A stretch of DNA of 64,000 bases from Bifidobacterium vespertilionis (GTDB lineage: Bacteria; Actinomycetota; Actinomycetes; Actinomycetales; Bifidobacteriaceae): contig NZ_RZNZ01000006.1 of the NCBI RefSeq assembly GCF_008698145.1, positions 62,001 to 126,000 of the forward strand, read 5' to 3'. Below are positions 34,162-43,157 of the stretch, one piece after another. A program made the translations under genes and the position numbers. The notes under the pieces are model-generated. The model made no database searches. It was not told where the DNA came from and was given only the letters and a program-made list of their open reading frames with translations. Positions within the stretch are counted from its first letter, which is position 1. The number at the start of each line of letters is the position of its first letter.

Positions 34162-35385
34162 TCACGGGATCAGCGCGCAGAACAGGGCCTCGAACACCAG
34201 CGTGGGATTGCCGTTGCCGAACAAACGGCGACGGGCGGTGCCGATCTCCTCGAGCCGACGCACGGCACCGGCGCGGTCCAGCCTCACCGACAGCTCGGTG
34301 ATCGCCGCGCGGTTCTCCAGATTGATGAGGCCCACGGCGTCCTCGGCGTTATTCTGCAGCACGGCCACATCGCGGTAGACGCTGGCCACGGAATTGAGGG
34401 CGCGGTCCAGCACATCGCGGCTGCGGCGGGTGGCGCGCCTGCGGACTTCGTCCTTCTTGCCGATCGCATTGAACGCGCCGCGCAGGGCCGGCGGGATGCG
34501 GTCCTTCTCCGCAAGACCGTTGATGCGGCGGAAATCGGACTCCTCCGCGGCGACGCGCGCCTCCACGTCGCGCTGCGCCTGCGCGTTGGCGTCGTCGATG
34601 AGGCGGCCCGCCAGCAGCACGGCGTCGGATGCCTTGGCGAGGTTCAGCACGCCCACGATCAGCTCGTCGCGGTCGGCCATGACCTGATCCTGCGTGGCGT
34701 ACAGCTTCGCCACGCCGATGTGCCCCTCCGCGAGCCGCGCCGCGCGCTGGGCGATCTTCGGCTCCACGCCGGCCGATCGCGTGAGGAAATCCGCCACCGC
34801 GGCGTTCGACGGCACGGCCAGATTCACGATCCGGCAACGCGACCGGATGGTGGGCAGCACGTCCTGCGCGCTCGGTGCGCACAGCATCCAGATCGTATGC
34901 TCGCTGGGCTCCTCGATCTCCTTGAGCAGCACGTTGGTGGTGCGCTCGAGCATGCGGTCCACATCCTCCACGATGATCACGCGCCACGGGGCGGTGGACG
35001 GGGTCTGCTCGGAGGTGGCGATGAGATCGCGCACCTGATCGATGCCGATCGTCACGCGGTCGGTGGCCAGAACCGTCACGTCCGGATGCGTGCCGGCCAG
35101 GATATGACGGCAAGCATCGCACCGCCCGCAGCCATGATCCGGGCATTCGAGCGCGGCGGCGAAGGCGCGGGCCATGTTCGATCGGCCCGATCCGGGAGGC
35201 CCGCAGATCAGCCACGACTGGGCGAGCTGCCTCGGGTCGCCGGCGGCCAAGCGGGAAAGCATATCCACCGTGGGCTTCTGCCCCACGATGTCCGCCCAGA
35301 CGCCCTGCGCGGCCGGTGATGTCTGGCCTGCCGGAAACATGGGCGCTGTCGGAGACGTGGGCGCGGATCCTGCGGCGGCGCTCAC
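34162..35385 (-). CDS. holB: DNA polymerase III delta-prime subunit
   Basis: Clamp-loader stator subunit. 407 residues from GTG 35385. GGGGAG lies five bases upstream, and the GTG overlaps the tmk stop (GTGA). P-loop-like [15 protein letters not shown], zinc-site C-x8-C-x2-C-x2-C in [37 protein letters not shown], and sensor motif [14 protein letters not shown] fit delta-prime. The Lys-to-Arg change in the P-loop agrees with delta-prime not hydrolysing ATP. In an operon with tmk. Confidence 0.92.
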   Translation of the reverse strand: MSAAAGSAPTSPTAPMFPAGQTSPAAQGVWADIVGQKPTVDMLSRLAAGDPRQLAQSWLICGPPGSGRSNMARAFAAALECPDHGCGRCDACRHILAGTHPDVTVLATDRVTIGIDQVRDLIATSEQTPSTAPWRVIIVEDVDRMLERTTNVLLKEIEEPSEHTIWMLCAPSAQDVLPTIRSRCRIVNLAVPSNAAVADFLTRSAGVEPKIAQRAARLAEGHIGVAKLYATQDQVMADRDELIVGVLNLAKASDAVLLAGRLIDDANAQAQRDVEARVAAEESDFRRINGLAEKDRIPPALRGAFNAIGKKDEVRRRATRRSRDVLDRALNSVASVYRDVAVLQNNAEDAVGLINLENRAAITELSVRLDRAGAVRRLEEIGTARRRLFGNGNPTLVFEALFCALIP

Positions 35386-36065
35386 GATCGCTCCCCGGTC
35401 TCCAGCAGAGGGGCCACGTCGGCGCGGATCTCCTCCCACACCGCGGTGACCGGGCGGGCCGCGTCGATCACGCGGAACCGGTCCGGCTCGGCGGCGGCCA
35501 GATCCAGAAACGCCTGCCGCGTGCGCGACTGGAAGCCGTCGCCGGCCGACTCCATGCGATCGGCCGATCGTTTGATCCTCCGATGCGACTGCGCGGGATC
35601 CATATCCAGCAGGTACGTGCGCACCGGCAGCAGGCCGCCCGTGGCCCACATGCTCAGCGTGCGGATCTCGGCCGTGGTCAGTTCGCGCCCGCCGGCCTGA
35701 TACGCCAGGGAGGAGTCGATGTAGCGGTCGGTGATCACCACTTCGCCGCGGTCCAGCGCCGGGCGGATCAGTTCGGCCACGTGCTGCGCGCGATCGGCCG
35801 CGAACAGCAGGGCCTCGGCGCGCGGGGCGATGTCCGCGGCCTGCGCGGCGGCGCCTTCCCCGGCATCGCCCGCGTTCGGGCACAGCGGATCGTCCACGCC
35901 ATGCAGCAGCAGCCGGCGGATCGTACGTCCCAGCGCGGTTCCGCCGGGCTCGCGGGTCACCGTGACGTCATGCCCCAGCGAACGGGCGTATGCGCGCAGA
36001 TGCTTGACCTGCGTGGTCTTGCCCACGCCGTCCACGCCCTCGAACGAAATGAAAACTCCAGCCAT
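35382..36065 (-). CDS. tmk: Thymidylate kinase
   Basis: Phosphorylates dTMP to dTDP. 227 residues from ATG 36065 (AGGGTGGTG upstream). An upstream in-frame start would add 27 residues that do not match the family. P-loop [15 protein letters not shown] motif [15 protein letters not shown], and the lid region with [13 protein letters not shown]. An insert between the P-loop and DRY motifs holds a Gly/Ala-rich stretch. The stop overlaps the start of holB by four bases (GTGA). Confidence 0.94.
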   Translation of the reverse strand: MAGVFISFEGVDGVGKTTQVKHLRAYARSLGHDVTVTREPGGTALGRTIRRLLLHGVDDPLCPNAGDAGEGAAAQAADIAPRAEALLFAADRAQHVAELIRPALDRGEVVITDRYIDSSLAYQAGGRELTTAEIRTLSMWATGGLLPVRTYLLDMDPAQSHRRIKRSADRMESAGDGFQSRTRQAFLDLAAAEPDRFRVIDAARPVTAVWEEIRADVAPLLETGERS

Positions 36066-36127
36066 GGTCACCACCCTAGTCAATATGTCCGGTTCCTCTC
36101 GGAGGGCCCCGCAATCCTCCCCGATCT

Positions 36128-36300
36128 CGCTACGAGCATGCGTCACGCGGCGCGAAGTGCGTCACCGGGCGCGGGCGCACCGTGTGACGCACCCGCAAAA
36201 TCCTTGGAATCAAGCCGTTTTTGCACCCCAGTCACCGGGAGCGATCGCGCCACGTGACGCCATCCGCTCCCCGTGACGCGCAATCCGCGCCGCGTGACGG
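36128..36300. repeat. GTGAC-rich element with conserved TTGGAAT core, copy 1
   Basis: Between topA and tmk. Many GTGAC/GTCAC half-sites in both directions surround the core AATCCTTGGAATCAAGCCGT followed by a short T-run. The same core and half-sites occur at about 42785-42975. Confidence 0.6.
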
Positions 36301-36313
36301 TTCCGGGCGAAGA

Positions 36314-39247
36314 CTACTCGTCCTTCTTGGCGGCAGTCCTGCGCGTGGTGGTCTTCCTGGCCGCACCGGTCTTCGATGCGGTCTTGGTCGTCTTGGTGGC
36401 CGACTTGGACGAGGCGGCCGTCTTGCGCGTGCGGCGCTTGGTGGGGCCCGCGGCGCGCTTCTCCGCCAACAGCCTGAACGCCTCTGCCGGTTCGATCGAC
36501 TCGGGCGTGTACTGCTTGGGCAGCGTGCGGTTCGTCTCGCCGTCCGTGATGTACGCGCCGTAGAAACCGTCCTTGATCGTCACGTTCTTGCCGGTGTCCG
36601 GATCCGGGCCCAGCTCGCGCAGCGGCGGCTTGGCGGTGCCCCGGCCGCGGCCACGACCGTACTTGGGCTGGTCGAACAGCGCCTTGGCGGCGGCCAAATC
36701 CACCGTGAAGATATCGTCCTCGGAGGCGAGCGAACGGGTCTCGGACTTGCCATCGGGACCGGTCTTGGTCAGGTACGGGCCATAGCGGCCGTTGCTGGCC
36801 TCCACGGTGAACGTCGTGATCTCGCCGGTTTCCGCGTTGGTCTCCTCCAGCGTGCCCACCGTGCGCGGCAGGCTGAGCAGCCTCAGCGCATCCTCCAGCG
36901 TGAGCGATTCGGGGTTCATGGTCTTGAACAGCGACGCCATCTTGGGCTTGGGCGCGGCGGCCTTCCTCCTGGTCGTCTTGGCGGCTGAGGCGGAGGAGGC
37001 GGCCCCAGCGGTCCCGGTTCCGGCGACATCCTCAGCGGCCTCGGGCGGAACCAGCGCCACATACGGACCGAAGCGGCCGTTGCGCACCTCCACGGTGCCA
37101 CCGGTGACCGGATCCTTGCCCAGTTCGCGCGGGCCGCCGGAATGATGCTCGATCAGATCGCGGGCCACCTCCACGGTCAGCTCGTCCGGGGCCAGCGTGT
37201 CCGGCAGCTGCGCGCGCTTCGGGGTGCCTTCGGCGTCCAGTTGGTTCGTGTCCTCAAGGTACGGGCCATAGCGGCCCACGCGCACGTGCAGCCCGTCGCC
37301 GATCTCGATGGTGTTGATGGCACGGGCGTCGATCTCGCCCAGCTGCGCGACCTGCTGCTGCAGGCCGGCGTGCGCCTCGTCGGCGTTCTGCGCCGCGCCC
37401 TCGCCGGAGCCGAAGTAGAAGCGGGTGAGCCACTCCTTGCCTGTCTCCTTGCCGTGGGCGATCTGATCCAGCCCGTTCTCCATGTCCGCCGTGAACTGGT
37501 AATCCACGTACTTGGGGAACTTGGTCTCCAGCAGCTTGGTCACCGCGAAGGCAAGCCAGCTGGGGATGAGCGCGCGGCCGCGTTCGTACACGTAGCCACG
37601 GTCGATGATCGTGGAGATGATCGAGGCGTAGGTGGACGGGCGGCCGATCTCCTTGGCCTCCAGCGTCTTGACCAGCGAGGCCTCGGTGTAGCGGGCCGGC
37701 GGCTGGGTCTCGTGGCCCTCCGCCTCCACGCCGGTGGCGCGCAGCACATCGCCGGTGGCCATGACCGGCAGGGAGGCGTTCGCATCGGCGCCCTTCTCCT
37801 TGCCATCCTTGCCCTTGGCCTGCCCGGAGCCCGATCCGGCCGCGCCGGCCCCGCGCTCGCCGGTGGCCTTCATGAAGCCGGGGAATTCGATCACGGTGCC
37901 GGACGCCTGGAACACGGCCTCGCCGAAATCGGGGCCGGCCGGGGCGCTCAGGCGCACGGTGGCGGTCGATCCGGTGGCGTCGGCCATCTGCGAGGCGAGC
38001 GTGCGCTGCCAGATGAGCGTGTACAGCTTGAGCTGGTCGGCGGGCACCTTGGTGGCGATCTCGTCCGGGTCGCGGAAGCTGGCGCCGGCCGGGCGGATGC
38101 ACTCGTGGGCCTCCTGCGCGCCGGCGGTCTTGGTGGCGTACTGCTTGGGCGCCTCGGAGAGGAACGTCTGGCCGAAATGCGCGGTCACGGAGGCGCGCGC
38201 GGCGGCGATGGCCTCCTGGGAGAGGGTCACCGAATCGGTACGCATGTAGGTGATGTAGCCGTTCTCGTACAGGCCCTGGGCCGCGCGCATGGTCTGGCGC
38301 GAGCTGAAGCCCAGACGGTTGCCGGCGGTCTGCTGCAGCGTGGACGTGGTGAACGGCGGCTGCGGGCGACGGCGGTACGGCTTGGTGTCCATCGACATCA
38401 CGGTGAAGGGGGCGTCCTTCAGCAGATCCGCCACGGCGTGGGCGCCGGCCTCATCCAGCAGACGCGCATGGTCCTTGCGCGCGTCCGGCGTGGGCAGCCC
38501 ATCCGGTCCGAAGTCCTTGGAGACGGCCAGACGCTCACCGCCCAGGGAGACCATGCGGGCCTCGAAGGCATCGGCCTCGTCGGTTCCGGCACCGGAGGCT
38601 CCGGCGACCAGCATAGCGGTCACATCCCAGTAGGGCGCGCGCACAAAGGCCATGCGCTCGCGCTCGCGCTCCACGATCAGGCGCGTGGCGACCGACTGGA
38701 CGCGGCCGGCGGACAGTCCCGGTCCCACCTTGCGCCACAGCACCGGGGACAGCTCGTAGCCGTACAAACGATCGAGCACGCGGCGGGTCTCCTGCGCATC
38801 CACCATATGATCGTCCACGTCGCGCGTCTGGGTCAGCGAGGCCTTGATCGCCTCCGGGGTGATCTCGTGGAACACCATGCGCTTGACCGGCACCTTGGGC
38901 TTCAGGGTCTGGACCAGGTGCCACGCGATCGCCTCGCCCTCGCGATCCTCATCGGTTGCGAGGTAGAGCTCGTCGGCGTCCTTCAGCGCGCTCTTAAGCT
39001 CGGCGACCGTCTTCTTCTTGTCGCCGTCCACGATGTAATAGGGCTTGAAGCCGTCCTCGATGTCCACGCCGAACTTGCCGAACTTGGCCTTGGAGGCCGC
39101 GGGCACCTGGCTGGGCTGGGCGAGGTCGCGGATGTGGCCGACCGACGCCATCACGGTGTACCCACTGCCCAGATATCCGCCGATCTTCCGGGCCTTGGTG
39201 GGCGACTCCACGATGACGAGCTTCGTGCTCTTGGTGCCGGTAGCCAT
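36314..39247 (-). CDS. topA: DNA topoisomerase I
   Basis: Type IA topoisomerase relaxing negative supercoils. 977 residues, ATG after AAGGAG. The Toprim domain holds VIVESPTKARKI and TDEDREGEAIAWHL. The active-site Tyr is in YENGYITYMRTDSVTLS. The linker between the core and C-terminal half contains a Gly/Ser/Lys-rich insert. The C-terminus carries repeated topoisomerase C-terminal domains without zinc fingers and ends in a Lys/Thr/Ala-rich basic tail, as in other actinobacteria. Confidence 0.97.
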   Translation of the reverse strand: MATGTKSTKLVIVESPTKARKIGGYLGSGYTVMASVGHIRDLAQPSQVPAASKAKFGKFGVDIEDGFKPYYIVDGDKKKTVAELKSALKDADELYLATDEDREGEAIAWHLVQTLKPKVPVKRMVFHEITPEAIKASLTQTRDVDDHMVDAQETRRVLDRLYGYELSPVLWRKVGPGLSAGRVQSVATRLIVERERERMAFVRAPYWDVTAMLVAGASGAGTDEADAFEARMVSLGGERLAVSKDFGPDGLPTPDARKDHARLLDEAGAHAVADLLKDAPFTVMSMDTKPYRRRPQPPFTTSTLQQTAGNRLGFSSRQTMRAAQGLYENGYITYMRTDSVTLSQEAIAAARASVTAHFGQTFLSEAPKQYATKTAGAQEAHECIRPAGASFRDPDEIATKVPADQLKLYTLIWQRTLASQMADATGSTATVRLSAPAGPDFGEAVFQASGTVIEFPGFMKATGERGAGAAGSGSGQAKGKDGKEKGADANASLPVMATGDVLRATGVEAEGHETQPPARYTEASLVKTLEAKEIGRPSTYASIISTIIDRGYVYERGRALIPSWLAFAVTKLLETKFPKYVDYQFTADMENGLDQIAHGKETGKEWLTRFYFGSGEGAAQNADEAHAGLQQQVAQLGEIDARAINTIEIGDGLHVRVGRYGPYLEDTNQLDAEGTPKRAQLPDTLAPDELTVEVARDLIEHHSGGPRELGKDPVTGGTVEVRNGRFGPYVALVPPEAAEDVAGTGTAGAASSASAAKTTRRKAAAPKPKMASLFKTMNPESLTLEDALRLLSLPRTVGTLEETNAETGEITTFTVEASNGRYGPYLTKTGPDGKSETRSLASEDDIFTVDLAAAKALFDQPKYGRGRGRGTAKPPLRELGPDPDTGKNVTIKDGFYGAYITDGETNRTLPKQYTPESIEPAEAFRLLAEKRAAGPTKRRTRKTAASSKSATKTTKTASKTGAARKTTTRRTAAKKDE

Positions 39248-39421
39248 TGCCTTCTCCTTAATACTCCTTTATCACGTTCCAACCACGCGTTCGTGACGCC
39301 ATCATACCCACATCGTGTGGGCAACGATGACACGCGGCCGTAACGGCGACGCCCCGGCAATGCCACCGGCCCTCCTCCGGCCGAGTCTCCGGCCCGGTTT
39401 CAGGCCGGCTTCAGCCCGGTT

Positions 39422-40567
39422 TCAGGCCTTGGGCGGGGCGGGCGGGGCGCCCACCAGACCCACCTTGCTCAGGGGGGCCGCGGTGAGCTGGCGCATCGTC
39501 AGCACCAGCCCGAACGTCAGGGCCGCCACCCCGGCGAATGCCACCTTCGAGGCCGCGACGGCCGGGGCGATCATCCACTCGGGTCCCACGTCGAGCGACG
39601 GGGCGAACTGCCAGACCACGTAGGCCACGTACAGGCAGGCCACCACGCCGGCGGTCACGAGCACGCTGCACACGATCTGCACGCTCACCGAGCTGACGCG
39701 CGTGCCCGGCTCGTCCATGCCGTCGCGGCGGGTGAAAGCGAGCGCGACCAGCGCCAGGCCGGACACCAGCAGATACGCCATGACGATGTCGCTGGGCCTG
39801 TGCCAGCCGTTCGCCACCAGCAGCAAGGACACCAGCACCGACCACGAGCCGGCCAGCAGAACCGTCACCGCACGGGCCGCGCGCGGCACCGCGCACACCA
39901 GCACCAGCGCGGCGGCGATCGTCAGGGCCGCATGGCCGGAGGGGGCGGTGTTCGTCAGCGGGGCGCCCGATTCGGTGATCACCGTGCGAACCAGCGTCTC
40001 GCGCGGCAGGAACTCTTTGAGCAGACGGGCCGCCGCGTACGCCACCACCGCGAAGGCCGCCACCTGCCCGATCCCCCACCACCGTTTGCGTAGCGCGTCG
40101 ATCGCAAGACCGCCCAGGCCCATCGCCACGGCCATGCCGATCATGAAGGCCGAGGAACTGACGACCGCGCCGAATCCGGTCAGGGACGTCATCCATCCGG
40201 GCACGGTGTCGTGGAACGCGCCCAGCACCATGTCGTCGAGCTGCTGGCCGGCCACCGTGCGCACCGCGAACCACCACACGCCCACCGATGCGGCGACGAG
40301 CGACACGCCGAACAGCACGCACATCACCACACTGGACACGCGCGGACGGAAGGTGAGCGGGTCGATATCGCGGATGGTCGAGGCCAGATCCTCGGGTTCG
40401 TCGGGCGTCCGGGACTCGTGGGCCAGCGGGGGCGCCGGCGCCGGAGCGACAGGCGCCGCGGGCCACTCGAGCGGGACGAACACGGGCCGACGGCCGTCCG
40501 GACCGCCGTCGGACGTGTCGGAAAGCTTGCCATTTGGCTGGAAATCAGTGGATTGTTCGTCGGTCAT
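39422..40567 (-). CDS. PAP2-family membrane phosphatase
   Basis: 381 residues, cytoplasmic Pro-rich N-terminus (about 75 residues), then about seven membrane helices. The acid-phosphatase motifs are KEFLPRETLVR (degenerate motif 1), PSGHAALT (motif 2 with catalytic His) and GWHRPSDIVMAYL (motif 3). Lipid phosphates or undecaprenyl pyrophosphate are usual substrates. A helix pair after motif 3 extends the protein. No operon partner is evident. Confidence 0.85.
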   Translation of the reverse strand: MTDEQSTDFQPNGKLSDTSDGGPDGRRPVFVPLEWPAAPVAPAPAPPLAHESRTPDEPEDLASTIRDIDPLTFRPRVSSVVMCVLFGVSLVAASVGVWWFAVRTVAGQQLDDMVLGAFHDTVPGWMTSLTGFGAVVSSSAFMIGMAVAMGLGGLAIDALRKRWWGIGQVAAFAVVAYAAARLLKEFLPRETLVRTVITESGAPLTNTAPSGHAALTIAAALVLVCAVPRAARAVTVLLAGSWSVLVSLLLVANGWHRPSDIVMAYLLVSGLALVALAFTRRDGMDEPGTRVSSVSVQIVCSVLVTAGVVACLYVAYVVWQFAPSLDVGPEWMIAPAVAASKVAFAGVAALTFGLVLTMRQLTAAPLSKVGLVGAPPAPPKA

Positions 40568-40654
40568 ACGTACGAGAGTAGCCGTGCCGTGGCCAACCGG
40601 CGGGCGACGATGCCGAAATCACACAAAAACCAAGCATAAAAACCCAAGCATAAG

Positions 40655-40745
40655 AAAACCCCCACGTACCCGCAAGAGGCCACTTACCCTTGCTGCATTC
40701 CTGCCCTGGGGGAGTTGGGTGACGTAACGCCACGTGGAGGCTCTG
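40655..40745 (-). ncRNA. ffs: Signal recognition particle RNA (small bacterial 4.5S type)
   Basis: The minus strand holds the conserved SRP tip: CAGGGCAGGAATGCAGCAAG, with the GGAA tetraloop and the asymmetric GCAGCA side. The closing stem is CCTCCACGT (5') with ACGTGGGGG (3'), and a TTTTCTT run follows. About 90 bases, the short form lacking the Alu domain. Confidence 0.88.
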
Positions 40746-40794
40746 GCTAGTATACACCAATCCTAGCCATCGGCGGGTCGCACCTTGCCCGCCG

Positions 40795-40859
40795 CACGGC
40801 ATGGTCGCACTGCATGGTCGCACTGCATGGTCGCACGGCATGGCCGCACTGCATGGCCG
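40795..40859. repeat. 13-bp tandem repeat, five copies, plus three 10-mers
   Basis: Five units of CACTGCATGGTCG-type sequence are followed at 40891-40920 by three 10-mers GCATTCGACG. They lie upstream of the SRP RNA gene, in the 678-bp spacer before glf. Confidence 0.75.
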
Positions 40860-40860
40860 C

Positions 40861-41140
40861 ACAGAATGAACAAATCCGATGCGCGCCACGGCATTCGACG
40901 GCATTCAGCGGCATTCGACGGCCCCGCCACACTCAATCTGCTCACTCTGGCACCTCTACGACCCAGAATGAGCAAATCCGATGACTGACAGGCCAAATCA
41001 GACCCCCACCACACTCAATCCGCTCACTCTGACTCCGCCACGGCACAGAATGAGCAAATCCGATGGCAGACAAGCCCAATCGTGGCCAATCGAGCCCAAC
41101 CGCAGGCCCACCGCATCCGATCCGCTCACTCTGGCACTGA
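40861..41140. repeat. GAATGAGCAAATCCG repeat array upstream of glf
   Basis: CAGAATGAGCAAATCCGATG occurs at about 40970 and 41050, with a variant at 40862. Between these are inverted counterparts such as AATCTGCTCACTCTGG, CAATCCGCTCACTCTG and GATCCGCTCACTCTGG. Pairs can fold into hairpins. The motif resembles the AACTGGGCAGATC family found downstream of glf and ponA (12 of 17 positions). Confidence 0.65.
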
Positions 41141-41245
41141 TCGGGCCGGCTTGCGTGGCCGAAGACCCGATCCCCCGCCCCGACTCAGCCCCCTTGAGTA
41201 CGATGGAACCGAACATTTTGTCTGATCGAAACGGAAGGACACCAC

Positions 41246-42406
41246 ATGGACGCGGATCTGGTGATTGTGGGAGCGGGTCTGTTCGGCCTGACCATCGCGC
41301 AGCAGGCGGTCGAGCACACCGGCGCCAAGGTCGAGATCATCGACGTGCGCAAGCACATCGGCGGCAACGCCTACAGCTACATGGACGAGGAGACCGGCGC
41401 GGAGATCCACCAGTACGGCGCCCACCTCTTCCACACCTCCAACAAGCGCGTGTGGGACTACGTGAACCGCTTCACCGAGTTCACGAACTACGTCCACCGC
41501 GTCTACGCCACCCACGACGGCGAGGTCTACCCCCTGCCCATCAACCTGGGGACCATCAACCAGTTCTTCCACGCGCACTACACGCCCGCCGAGGCCCAGA
41601 AGCTCATCGCCGAGCAGGCCGGCGAGCTCGCTGGCACCGATCCGGCCAACCTCAACGACAAGGGCATCCAGCTCATCGGCCGCCCGCTGTACGAGGCGTT
41701 CATCAAGAACTACACCGGCAAGCAGTGGCAGACCGATCCGGCCGAGCTGCCCGCCAGCATCATCAAGCGCCTGCCAGTGCGATTCAACTACGACAACCGC
41801 TACTTCAAGGACACATGGGAGGGCCTGCCCAAGGACGGCTACACCAAGTGGATGGAGCGCATGATCGACGACCCGCGCATCCACGTGACCCTGGGCGTCG
41901 ACTTCTTCGACGAGTCCCAGCCCCTGAATAAGAAAGCCCTCGTGGGCAAGGTCCCCGTGGTCTACACCGGCCCGGTGGACCGCTACTTCGACTACGAGCT
42001 GGGCGATCTCAAATGGCGCACGGTGGACTTCAAGGAGGTCCGTTACGACGAGGGTGACCACTTTGGCTGCCCGGTCATGAACTTCTCCGACGCCGAGGTG
42101 CCCTACACCCGCGCCATCGAGTTCAAGAACTTCAACCCCGAGCGCAGGGATTCCCAGAACCCCAACAAAACCGTGGTGTGGGAGGAGTACTCCCGCTTCG
42201 CCGAGCGCGGCGACGAGCCGTACTACCCGGTCAACACCGCCGAGGACAAGGCCCTGTACGCGCAGTACGAGGCCAAGGCCGCCGCGGAGCCGAAGGTGGT
42301 GTTCGGCGGACGCCTGGGCACGTACAAGTACTACGACATGCACAATGTGATCGACACCGCCCTGACCGCCTACGAGGAGCAGGTCGCCCCGTTGCTGGCC
42401 AAGTGA
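41246..42406 (+). CDS. glf: UDP-galactopyranose mutase
   Basis: Flavoenzyme converting UDP-galactopyranose to UDP-galactofuranose for cell-surface polysaccharide. 386 residues; GGAAGGA nine bases before ATG. FAD-binding GAGLFGLTIAQQ, family motifs RKHIGGNAYSY, YGAHLFHTSNK, FIKNYTGKQW, RFNYDNRYFKDTWEGLP and GGRLGTYKYYDM are all intact. It stands alone, without glycosyltransferases nearby. Both flanking spacers are filled with repeats. Confidence 0.97.
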   Translation: MDADLVIVGAGLFGLTIAQQAVEHTGAKVEIIDVRKHIGGNAYSYMDEETGAEIHQYGAHLFHTSNKRVWDYVNRFTEFTNYVHRVYATHDGEVYPLPINLGTINQFFHAHYTPAEAQKLIAEQAGELAGTDPANLNDKGIQLIGRPLYEAFIKNYTGKQWQTDPAELPASIIKRLPVRFNYDNRYFKDTWEGLPKDGYTKWMERMIDDPRIHVTLGVDFFDESQPLNKKALVGKVPVVYTGPVDRYFDYELGDLKWRTVDFKEVRYDEGDHFGCPVMNFSDAEVPYTRAIEFKNFNPERRDSQNPNKTVVWEEYSRFAERGDEPYYPVNTAEDKALYAQYEAKAAAEPKVVFGGRLGTYKYYDMHNVIDTALTAYEEQVAPLLAK

Positions 42407-42437
42407 CGGCGAGGGGCCCTATGGAGGGTCCCCTCGC

Positions 42438-42564
42438 CGTCATCCTGAGCGAGCCCGTCAGGGCGAGTCGAAGGATCCTTTGGCCGCGCACACAAGGTTG
42501 CTTGTAACTATGCGCAGAATATTAAGGATCCTTCGACTCCGCTACGCTCCGCTCAGGATGACGG
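42438..42564. repeat. Dispersed palindromic repeat, copy 4
   Basis: CGTCATCCTGAGCG...AAGGATCCTT, loop, TTAAGGATCCTTCGACTCCG...CGCTCAGGATGACGG. A stray right end follows at about 42571. The loop (TATGCGCAGAATA) is shared with copy 8. Confidence 0.85.
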
Positions 42565-42606
42565 GAGGGACGCTCAGGATGAAGTGCCGCCTGCGGTGGA
42601 CCACCC

Positions 42607-42775
42607 ACAAACTGGGCAAATCGGGACGCTGGATTCGCAAACTGGGCAGATCCGGTATTCTGCGACCGGTTTTCGGCCTCCAGACGGCAGGATCCGCCCA
42701 GTTTGCGGCGCAATCGGGCGAGAACTGGGCAGATCGGGCGCATACCGGGCGCCAACCAGGCAGATCGGGCCGGTT
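42607..42775. repeat. AACTGGGCAGATC repeat array, copy 1
   Basis: About six AACTGGGCARATC motifs in both directions. The best pair, 42636-42653 and 42690-42707, is an 18-base inverted repeat with one mismatch (CGCAAACTGGGCAGATCC). Confidence 0.75.
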
Positions 42776-42784
42776 CCGGGATCC

Positions 42785-42975
42785 GACGTGACCGGGGGCG
42801 CGACCCGGCGTGTGACCGGGAGAGTGACACGGCGTGCGGTGTGACCGGGTGCGTGACACGGTGTGGGCACGCCCGGTCACGGGGTGCCGGAATCGTTGGA
42901 ATAAAGCCATTTTGAAATCACTGTGACCGGGAATGGGCACGCCATGTCACACACCCGGTCACGCACCCCCGGTCA
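42785..42975. repeat. GTGAC-rich element with conserved TTGGAAT core, copy 2
   Basis: Many GTGACCGGG / CCCGGTCAC half-sites around the core AATCGTTGGAATAAAGCCAT. The core matches 36195-36220 at nearly every position. Confidence 0.6.
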
Positions 42976-43009
42976 CACGCCGGTCCACCTTCCGGAGAGA
43001 GGTTTGCCC

Positions 43010-43151
43010 CCGAGCGCAAGCCGAAGGGCGAAGTCGGAGGATCCTTAATCCGGGCGGGAAGTTAAGGATCCTCCGCTTCGCTCAGGATGACGAGAAGGAC
43101 TTTCTGGGATGACGGAGGGCGGGACTTCCGGGCTCAGGATGACGATGACGG
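43010..43151. repeat. Dispersed palindromic repeat, copy 5 (decayed)
   Basis: A degenerate left half, GAGGATCCTTAA, then TTAAGGATCCTCCGCTTCGC and CAGGATGACG. Two further partial right ends reach almost to the stop of the MFS exporter. Confidence 0.75.
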
Positions 43152-43157
43152 CGAAAG

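Noticed and set aside
35386-35883. N-terminal extension of holB to 35883
   Set aside because: The extra 166 residues are Arg/Gly-rich and antisense-like in composition, and overlap tmk. The GTG at 35385 has a strong ribosome-binding site.
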